IMG/VR virus record: IMGVR_UViG_3300025674_000164
Location: 1-35,189 of that record
Length of the DNA: 35,189 nucleotides
Origin: a virus
Strand: one strand, 5' to 3'
Positions 30,117-35,189 of the stretch are shown one piece after another (the stretch's first letter is position 1; each line of letters opens with the position of its first letter). The notes under the pieces are model-generated. The model saw only the letters and a list, made by a program, of their open reading frames with translations, made no database searches and had not been told where the DNA came from. The position numbers were made by a program, and so were the translations under genes.

Positions 30117-30145
30117 TTTACATTTCAGCGCAAATGTAATATAAT
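30117..30145 (+). promoter_or_regulatory. Sigma70-type promoter P9 of gp32
   Basis: TTTACA at 30117-30122, 17-bp spacer, TATAAT at 30140-30145. It has the most perfect spacer dyad of the set: TTACATTT-(6)-AAATGTAA, 8 bp. It lacks the AAAAAAACAC block. AAGGA precedes the ATG at 30187. Confidence 0.8.
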
Positions 30146-30186
30146 TATACTACAGTTAATATTTCAGCTATACAAGGAACATACTA

Positions 30187-31089
30187 ATGTCATTCGAAAA
30201 CCTAAAACGCAATCGCGATCAAATTTCCAAACTAGTACAAGCAGCAGAACAGGCCGGTGGTTCAACCGAACAGAAGAACTACGGTGATGATCGAATCTGG
30301 AAGCCAACAGTAGATAAAGCAGGTAACGGATATGCCGTTCTCCGTTTTCTACCAGCGGCCGAAGGGCAAGAACTTCCATGGGTCCGTTATTGGGATCATG
30401 GATTCAAAGGCCCAACCGGTCTTTGGTATATTGAAAACAGCCTTACATCTATTGGTCAACCTGATCCAGTTGGTGAACTTAACTCACGCCTATGGAATTC
30501 AGGTATTGATGAGGACAAAGAAACTGCCCGTAAACAGAAGCGCCGACTTCACTATGTGGTAAATGCCCTTGTCGTACAAGACCCAGGTAACCCTGCGAAT
30601 GAGGGTAAGGTTGTCTTATATAAGTTTGGTAAGAAAATCTTTGAAAAGATTATGGACGTGATGCAACCATCGTTTGCAGATGAAACACCAGTTAACCCAT
30701 TTGACTTCTGGGATGGGGCAGACTTTAAATTGAAAATCCGTAACGTTGAAGGATATCGTAATTATGATAAATCAGAGTTTGCAAGTCCATCTGCTCTCCA
30801 TGATGGAGACGAATCCAGATTGGAAACAATCTATAATGGATTACATAACCTCGGTGAGTTTACCGACCCAAAGAACTACAAGTCATACGATGAGCTCAAA
30901 GCCAAGATGATGCGTGTTCTAGGTGAACAGGTGGAAATGGGTGCCCCTAAGGTTACCCAGATGAACCAGGTAAACGAACCCGTTTCAACCCCTGAACCAC
31001 AGGCAGTACCCGTCACAGCATCTGAAATGAATACTCAAGATGATGACGATACAATGTCTTATTTTGCTAAATTGGCAAACGAAGGTTAA
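30187..31089 (+). CDS. 32: Single-stranded DNA-binding protein gp32, zinc-free
   Basis: 300 residues (T4 gp32 has 301). N-terminal basic cooperativity segment (ENLKRNRDQISKLVQ), OB-fold core with VVNALVVQDPGNPANEGKVV and LYKFGKKIFEKI as in T4 (LINVLVIKDxxxPENEGKV, KYRFGKKIWDKI), and an acidic C-terminus with DDDDTMSYFAKLANEG that recruits replication proteins. The T4 zinc-binding insertion is replaced: there is not one cysteine in the protein. Its stop overlaps the stop of the opposing tape-measure-like gene. Confidence 0.93.
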   Translation: MSFENLKRNRDQISKLVQAAEQAGGSTEQKNYGDDRIWKPTVDKAGNGYAVLRFLPAAEGQELPWVRYWDHGFKGPTGLWYIENSLTSIGQPDPVGELNSRLWNSGIDEDKETARKQKRRLHYVVNALVVQDPGNPANEGKVVLYKFGKKIFEKIMDVMQPSFADETPVNPFDFWDGADFKLKIRNVEGYRNYDKSEFASPSALHDGDESRLETIYNGLHNLGEFTDPKNYKSYDELKAKMMRVLGEQVEMGAPKVTQMNQVNEPVSTPEPQAVPVTASEMNTQDDDDTMSYFAKLANEG

Positions 31090-32777
31090 TAGCCTGGGGT
31101 ACTTCTATAAAAACCAGTACCTAAAGCCCGGTCATTCCCAGAGGATGGCCGGGTTTCTCCAGCGAGAACAGTACCACTTCCACCCACATTAGTATCACCA
31201 CCAATAACTGTCATTGATGGCATTGCACCACCACTATAAGCTGGTTGTAAATCATCATCCACAAATTTACCAGCCTTACCGGACAGCTGTCCGGATTTTA
31301 TTTCCTGTGGACCACTACTCTTTTTCTTAATTCTGAAGTTGCCTTCGCTATCCTGTACAACCTCTTCACCTGGTTTTGCTACTTTTTTAGCAAATTTTTC
31401 ACTTTTATATTTCTTTTTACCTAAACCACTTTCGGCATCATATGCATCAAGTGCCGCATCCGCCTCAGCATCTTCATTCTTTTTACGAGCAACCATTTCA
31501 GTTCGTGATTCTCCAGTATCCTCAAACTTAAAATCACGAATCGCTGATGCTACTTTACCTGTTCCAGGGAATGGAATTGAATCCACACCTACAGCAATCG
31601 CCTCAAGGACAGCATTAATTCCTCGTTTAATCATAACAAATGGTGACATAATCATATCTCTAATTAGGTCAGTAAATTTAAAACTGTCCAACATTTTTTC
31701 TGCTTCTTCAAATCCAAAGAACCCAGCAATAGTGGATATAAGACTTTTCAGCAAATCAAGAGGCATACCAATTAAACCTTCAACCAGCCCGGATATACCA
31801 CCAAGGACACCCATCAATAACTTTTCTGCAATTGATCCATCAGTATTCACAAAACCTTTGAATGCACCAGTTACTGAATCAATAATTGCCATAATAACTG
31901 TGATTGGCCAAGCAAGTCTACCAATGACTCGGCCAACACTTCCTAAAGTTTTGGCAAATGCACTTCCCTCTTGAGCAAAACTAAAAAAGCTTTTTAATCT
32001 TGCCACCATCTTACCTAAAGGACTATCCTCACCAAATGAGAAAAACTTTCTAATTGGATCAAAGAATCCAGAAATCCTTGCACCAATATTTCCAAAGAAT
32101 GATTTTATTGTTTTTATTTCATCACCTTGAAAAGCACCAAACAAAAAATTCTTGATAGCATTAAATCCATTTTTTAAAACTCTAAAGATACTATTGTCGG
32201 TAAGAAACTTTAGGAAGTCATCAGCACCTGAAGTAAAGAATGATTTTAATTTTATAAAATACCCCTTTAGTGCTCTAAACGAATCTTGTATTGCCTCTGG
32301 ATCAGGCAACAATGTTTTTAATGCCCTTCCTAATCTAGAAAATGCCCCTTTAACAGTTGTAGCAACACTGTTAATGACCTTTGTGATACCTGCTTCTTTA
32401 AATATGGCTCTAAATAATTGTCCGAGGCCTCTAATTGCTGCACGAATTGGTTTAAATAAAGTTTTGAGAACTTTTCTTATATTCTGAAAGTAATCCTTAA
32501 CAGCAGTTACCATGGCAATTACGGCAACATATGCTGCAGCAAGGAACGGATTTATTCCCTTTTCTGCTTCCTTTGGAGATGCACCTTCACCACCACCGCC
32601 ACCAGAAGTTCCACCCTCACGTTTTTGTTCTGCTAGTTCACGTAAGAGTTTTTCTTGGATACCATATAATTTTTTAAATTCATCTCTCAGCCCATTTACA
32701 CCACGTGCAATGACCTCATCCACTTTTAATTGTGAACTGAGTTTGGTACTGACGTCATTTAAGGTTGCTTCTGCCAT
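31086..32777 (-). CDS. Putative tail tape-measure/hub protein (gp29-like size)
   Basis: 563 residues, close to T4 gp29 (590). N-terminal coil (1-50), Gly-rich linker (GGTSGGGGGEGA), then a long run of amphipathic and hydrophobic helices (FLAAAYVAVIAMVTAV, IGRLAWPITVIMAIIDSVTG, LLMGVLGGISGLVEGLIGMP) as in tape-measure proteins, and a low-complexity Gly/Ser tail. The position just after a gp26-like gene and a small chaperone-like frame is where tailed phages keep the tape measure. No sequence signature proves it. Starts 1 nt after the preceding stop. Confidence 0.65.
   Translation of the reverse strand: MAEATLNDVSTKLSSQLKVDEVIARGVNGLRDEFKKLYGIQEKLLRELAEQKREGGTSGGGGGEGASPKEAEKGINPFLAAAYVAVIAMVTAVKDYFQNIRKVLKTLFKPIRAAIRGLGQLFRAIFKEAGITKVINSVATTVKGAFSRLGRALKTLLPDPEAIQDSFRALKGYFIKLKSFFTSGADDFLKFLTDNSIFRVLKNGFNAIKNFLFGAFQGDEIKTIKSFFGNIGARISGFFDPIRKFFSFGEDSPLGKMVARLKSFFSFAQEGSAFAKTLGSVGRVIGRLAWPITVIMAIIDSVTGAFKGFVNTDGSIAEKLLMGVLGGISGLVEGLIGMPLDLLKSLISTIAGFFGFEEAEKMLDSFKFTDLIRDMIMSPFVMIKRGINAVLEAIAVGVDSIPFPGTGKVASAIRDFKFEDTGESRTEMVARKKNEDAEADAALDAYDAESGLGKKKYKSEKFAKKVAKPGEEVVQDSEGNFRIKKKSSGPQEIKSGQLSGKAGKFVDDDLQPAYSGGAMPSMTVIGGDTNVGGSGTVLAGETRPSSGNDRALGTGFYRSTPGY
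31124..31156 (+). terminator. GC-rich hairpin behind gp32, candidate terminator inside the opposing gene
   Basis: 31124-31135 pairs with 31145-31156 (12 bp with two G-U on the plus strand), with loop TCCCAGAGG, followed by TCTCC rather than a long T tract. It is strikingly GC-rich for this genome and lies 35 nt after the gp32 stop, within the last codons of the minus-strand gene. It may stop gp32 transcripts before they run antisense into the tail genes. Confidence 0.5.
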
Positions 32778-32778
32778 T

Positions 32779-32952
32779 TTAATATCCCTGCGCAGTTTGT
32801 TCTTGCTGCTGTTTTTCCTTCTGTTCCTTCAGGTGTTGGACAAGCATAGTGAGATATATTTCCCTCTCCCATGGCATCTGATAATCAAGTTCGGATAACG
32901 AATAATTGTGATGCTGCATTAATGAAAAATTTGTTCTGTAAAAATTTTCCAT
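32779..32952 (-). CDS. 57-residue tail-assembly chaperone-like frame (gp51/GpE-like), probably reached by -1 frameshift
   Basis: MENFYRTNFSLMQHHNYSLS..., then E-L-D-Y-Q-M-P-W-E-R-E-I-Y-L and a Gln/Lys-rich tail. The 'S-x-x-E-L-x-x-x-x-P-W-E-R-E' pattern recalls small GpE-type tail chaperones. I also recall similar short proteins called gp51 in marine T4-like phages. The ATG has no Shine-Dalgarno. Its frame is open upstream to the slippery heptamer at the end of gp26, adding LVCLSHEN, so it is likely translated mainly as a 302-residue gp26 fusion. Confidence 0.7.
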   Translation of the reverse strand: MENFYRTNFSLMQHHNYSLSELDYQMPWEREIYLTMLVQHLKEQKEKQQQEQTAQGY

Positions 32953-32957
32953 GTTTT

Positions 32958-32997
32958 CATGCGAGAGGCATACTAGAAAAAATTGTCCATACCCTCC
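32958..32997 (-). promoter_or_regulatory. Candidate -1 programmed ribosomal frameshift signal
   Basis: On the minus strand, in order: GGAGGG (32997-32992), 9 nt, the heptamer T_TTT_TTC read in the gp26 frame (32982-32976), the gp26 stop TAG (32975-32973), then a small stem ATGC/GCAT with loop CTCTC (32971-32959), extendable by one T-G pair. These are the three elements of bacterial -1 frameshift sites such as dnaX: an upstream Shine-Dalgarno, a slippery site and a downstream structure. Confidence 0.68.
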
Positions 32998-33686
32998 AGT
33001 AAAATTTTATTATCATGATTACACTGTTCACAAGTAAATTCCATATCATAACTTAATTTTGGAATATTTCCAATAAACTGTGCAATCTTTTCAAACTGTT
33101 CTGCATTTAAAGAATCCATAAAGGTCATTAATTCTTGCCTTGATTCATTCTTTAAATCAATTCGTTCATCTTCTGTATATAATGTTTTCATACAGGACAT
33201 AATTAAATTCATTGATGCCTCACTTGTTTTGGCATCATCATCAAATACACTTGTATTAGACATAAGATCACTATAAGTTGGATAGTGAAGTTCCATTGAA
33301 ATATCTGGGGTAAGTTGTACCTTTTGAGGTTTAATATCACCAACCACTTTGGATTGCATAATATCAACCTTTGTGTCGTTTTCACTATCACACTTTTGAC
33401 ATTTAACAACTAGTTCGGCAGTTTCACCAACCGACTTTGCCCTAATTCTTGTAAAGATATAATCCACATCAAATGATGCCAAGGAACTAATATCAATATC
33501 CTCTTGTACACATGATCTAATTGTATCAGTAATTGCTCTAATAACCTGTCTTGGTTGATTTGATTCTCCTGCAAGAAGCAAGATTTTTTGTTCTTTGACC
33601 AGAAACGGTCTGTAATGAATAATTTCTCCAGATGATGGTAATTTAAGATCATACCAAATAGTTTCATTCAAACGTGGCAGTGCCAT
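32973..33686 (-). CDS. 26: Baseplate hub assembly protein gp26-like
   Basis: 237 residues. The start PRLNETIWYDLKLPSSGEII and HYRPFLVKEQKILLLAGES are typical of the T4 base plate (gp26) family. Two CxxC knuckles, C96/C99 (KCQKC) and C219/C222 (TCEQC), probably form one zinc ribbon. The C-terminus GMDNFF is coded by the slippery sequence next to the TAG stop. AGGAG lies before the ATG. In T4 gp26 acts with gp51 in hub assembly, which suits the small frame behind it. Confidence 0.82.
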   Translation of the reverse strand: MALPRLNETIWYDLKLPSSGEIIHYRPFLVKEQKILLLAGESNQPRQVIRAITDTIRSCVQEDIDISSLASFDVDYIFTRIRAKSVGETAELVVKCQKCDSENDTKVDIMQSKVVGDIKPQKVQLTPDISMELHYPTYSDLMSNTSVFDDDAKTSEASMNLIMSCMKTLYTEDERIDLKNESRQELMTFMDSLNAEQFEKIAQFIGNIPKLSYDMEFTCEQCNHDNKILLEGMDNFF

Positions 33687-33696
33687 TATTTAACTC

Positions 33697-34362
33697 CTAT
33701 CCTAAAAAGCCAGAAAGTGATCCTAAACTGGCGTCAAGTGAAAACAGTCCCTGATTATCCACAATCGGTGACCATTTTGTATATGTCATTTCAACTGTTA
33801 ACTGCATTAATCCATCCGGATCGTTAGTAAATTCAGTTTGCGTTATGTTCGTTGGGAATGCTTCTTCTAATAAAGCACTATAAACAGTTCCTTCTCCGAT
33901 ATTTACATTGAGATTAATCGGACCTGCACCAAACCGTTTATTGGTTATGGGTTTCCTTAATTGGTGAATTTTAATTTGTTTTGCATAATTATTAAAATAT
34001 AATGCCTTACCTGTATTTTGAGCAACAGTTGAAGCATACCAAGTGTCAAAATATTTTCTTACACCATAATCATTTAACATAAGAAAGGTCATATTAACAG
34101 ACCCTGCGCCAGAATATCCATATGCAACTTTACGCATCTGAACACCCATTTTTTGATCCAATGTTAAAACAGTTTTGGGTGGAATACCTACACTTTGGCA
34201 AAGAACATTTAAATCGTTTCCACTCATTAAGTTTCTAACGGCGCTAAGGATACCACCACCTCGTGGTCCAAAATCTGTTGGCAGTTCTATCATAAATTGG
34301 TTGGGTCTTGCCGTACCAAGTTTAAATGATATAGTGGATTTTAATTGATCTATAGTTGCCAT
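33697..34362 (-). CDS. Tail-tube-fold protein (gp19/gp54-like)
   Basis: 221 residues. ARPNQFMIELPTDFG, LCQSVGIPPKTVLTLDQK, VNMTFLMLNDYGVRKYFDTW and the closing VEMTYTKWSPI follow the T4 tail-tube family layout (N-x-F, 'C-x-S-x-x-x-P', 'ND-x-x-x-R-K-x-F-x-x-W'). Since it lies among baseplate genes, the tube-initiator gp54 or cap gp48 is more likely than the major tube protein gp19, though it is shorter than T4 gp54 (320). Coupled to the upstream gene by TAATG. Confidence 0.72.
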   Translation of the reverse strand: MATIDQLKSTISFKLGTARPNQFMIELPTDFGPRGGGILSAVRNLMSGNDLNVLCQSVGIPPKTVLTLDQKMGVQMRKVAYGYSGAGSVNMTFLMLNDYGVRKYFDTWYASTVAQNTGKALYFNNYAKQIKIHQLRKPITNKRFGAGPINLNVNIGEGTVYSALLEEAFPTNITQTEFTNDPDGLMQLTVEMTYTKWSPIVDNQGLFSLDASLGSLSGFLG

Positions 34363-34958
34363 TAAATCATCTCTCTAGATTGTTTGTAAACCTGTCTGCC
34401 ACTCATTTTGGCCCAATCTGCTGTTGGTAAGAATGTAGCGATTTCCCACTCGGTTGGTGATACTCTAGCCAGACGTGATTTTACGTGAGCAAAAAGATAG
34501 TGTTTAAAACAAGGTTTATAATATCTTGTTGTGCCCAATTTTTTCATTAAATTATATTGAGATTTAAATCTTGTTGTATCATCAAATTTGGTATTGTTTG
34601 TCATACCCATAAGTGCATCTAAAAATTTGGCTCTCAATATTGGAGAAAGATAGTGTAAGTTCATTCCATAGAATCCACCTTCAGCGGGCCCTACAATAAT
34701 TGCCAATGGAAACCTATCATAAACGGGTAGTGTTTCCTTACCTTTTGGATCATAGAAAAACATATTCATTGAGCCTATTAGAGGTTGTGATTTATTCACA
34801 AGCTTTACCTCGTCAGCACCCATTAATTCTCTACGGTTTACCCTTCTTATTGAGTGAATTCTTCTACGAAACCATGCTCGAGATTCATCAGTGCGTGGAT
34901 TAATACCTGCACGAAAGGCTTCTAATTCTAAATTTTTAAAAAGGTTAGCATCATTCAT
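34362..34958 (-). CDS. Virion assembly protein beside gp4, identity unresolved
   Basis: 198 residues. N-terminal helix (LFKNLELEAFRAGINPRTDE), MNMFFYDPKGKETLPVYDRF, GPAEGGFYGMNLHYLSPILR, RYYKPCFKHYLFAHVKSRL and W-E-I-A-T-F-L-P-T-A. The 'Y-D-P-K-x-x-x-T-L-P-x-Y-D-x-F-P-L ... G-x-N-x-H-Y-L' pattern recurs in T4-like and other large myoviruses. T4 order near gene 4 would suggest gp53 or gp2, but I see no similarity to T4 gp53. Possibly leaderless from the TATAAATA box at 34964. Confidence 0.72.
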   Translation of the reverse strand: MNDANLFKNLELEAFRAGINPRTDESRAWFRRRIHSIRRVNRRELMGADEVKLVNKSQPLIGSMNMFFYDPKGKETLPVYDRFPLAIIVGPAEGGFYGMNLHYLSPILRAKFLDALMGMTNNTKFDDTTRFKSQYNLMKKLGTTRYYKPCFKHYLFAHVKSRLARVSPTEWEIATFLPTADWAKMSGRQVYKQSREMI

Positions 34959-34963
34959 ACCAT

Positions 34964-34971
34964 TATTTATA
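34964..34971 (-). promoter_or_regulatory. T4 late-type promoter box, minus strand
   Basis: TATAAATA on the minus strand between the gp4 stop and the gene at 34958. Five bases separate it from the ATG, so with T4 late spacing the +1 is the A of the start codon. It suits late virion genes. An 8-mer by itself is weak evidence. Confidence 0.5.
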
Positions 34972-35189
34972 TCACTTTTTCTTCTTTTTGCGATATGGTT
35001 TCAAGGGTTTCAATGGTTTAAGTTTCTTTAAAATGTTCATACTGTATAGTGTTTCCTCTGTCCATATCTGAAATTCCCAACCTCTATCCTTTGCATAACT
35101 ATTTGCTGCTTCCCACTTATTCATATTTTTGACATATGTCATTGCCTCTCCGATATACCGTTTTGATTTATCAGGACGTTTGGGTGGTG
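34972..35189 (-). CDS. 4: Head completion protein gp4, C-terminal part (cut by the window edge)
   Basis: 71 C-terminal residues are visible; the gene continues beyond 35189. PPKRPDKSKRYIGEAMTYVK, NMNKWEAANSYAKDRGWEFQ and IWTEETL match the end of gp4-type proteins, which have a TnsA/PD-(D/E)XK-like nuclease fold and join heads to tails (T4 motif KWxAAxxYCxDRxWEFxxxTE). A basic tail rich in Lys-Pro (KKLKPLKPLKPYRKKKKK) extends beyond the usual end. Confidence 0.82.
   Translation of the reverse strand, partial: PPKRPDKSKRYIGEAMTYVKNMNKWEAANSYAKDRGWEFQIWTEETLYSMNILKKLKPLKPLKPYRKKKKK

Noticed and set aside
31339-31974. 211-codon open frame on the plus strand opposite the tape-measure-like gene
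   Set aside because: It is antisense to a longer, clearly structured helical protein, has serine/proline-rich mirror composition and no start signal. Other long antisense frames, such as 5013-5441 and 8666-9121, are the same kind of shadow.
34362-34958. Assignment of the 198-residue protein as gp53
   Set aside because: Only gene order near gp4 suggests it. I see none of the T4 gp53 sequence pattern, so the identity is left open.

Overview
The window is a 35 kb AT-rich segment of a T4-like myovirus genome, of the kind found in marine phages. The evidence is a set of T4 core genes: RNase H, PhoH, gp33, gp32, gp26, a tail-tube-fold protein, a tape-measure-like protein and the end of gp4. Around them lie many small proteins that I recognise only from marine T4-like phages. 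No photosynthesis gene, tRNA, integrase or CRISPR array is visible, so the host cannot be named.

Layout. (1) 1-8172, plus strand: small and virion-associated proteins (acidic EF-hand-loop protein, basic protein), then three tandem appendage genes that share one N-terminal module (Kelch-like propeller, triple LamG, and the module alone), then a three-TM holin candidate. (2) 8193-16346, plus strand: nucleotide and replication block with class II ribonucleotide reductase (nrdJ), two Cys4 mini-proteins, a GIY-YIG protein, RNase H, PhoH and a RecB-family nuclease. (3) 16374-24777, plus strand: one tightly coupled unit of 15 genes, opening with a nucleotidase and an EF-hand membrane protein and continuing as a ten-enzyme glycan-modification cluster (six glycosyltransferase-like proteins, one further possible transferase, a pyruvyltransferase-like protein, two methyltransferases). 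(4) 24797-30100, plus strand: short operons of small proteins, a zinc peptidase-like protein, a 2OG-Fe(II) oxygenase-like protein and the late co-activator gp33, plus a structured intergenic RNA. (5) 30107-31089: gp32. (6) 31086-35189, minus strand: tail and head-completion genes that meet gp32 tail to tail.

Regulation is unusually legible. Nine promoters with exactly TTTACA-N17-TATAAT precede the early-type operons. Five of them share an 18-nt identical core, and two share 39 identical bases. T4 late-type TATAAATA boxes precede gp32, the 26255 operon and the minus-strand gene at 34958.

The strongest unexpected signal is on the minus strand. The gp26-like gene ends in a U_UUU_UUC slippery heptamer directly before its stop codon, with a Shine-Dalgarno-like GGAGGG 9 nt upstream and a small hairpin downstream. 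A -1 shift enters, without any stop, a 57-codon open frame that ends 1 nt before the tape-measure-like gene. This is the architecture of the programmed frameshift in tail assembly chaperones of other tailed phages. Functions stated for enzymes come from motifs read by eye. No database search was possible.
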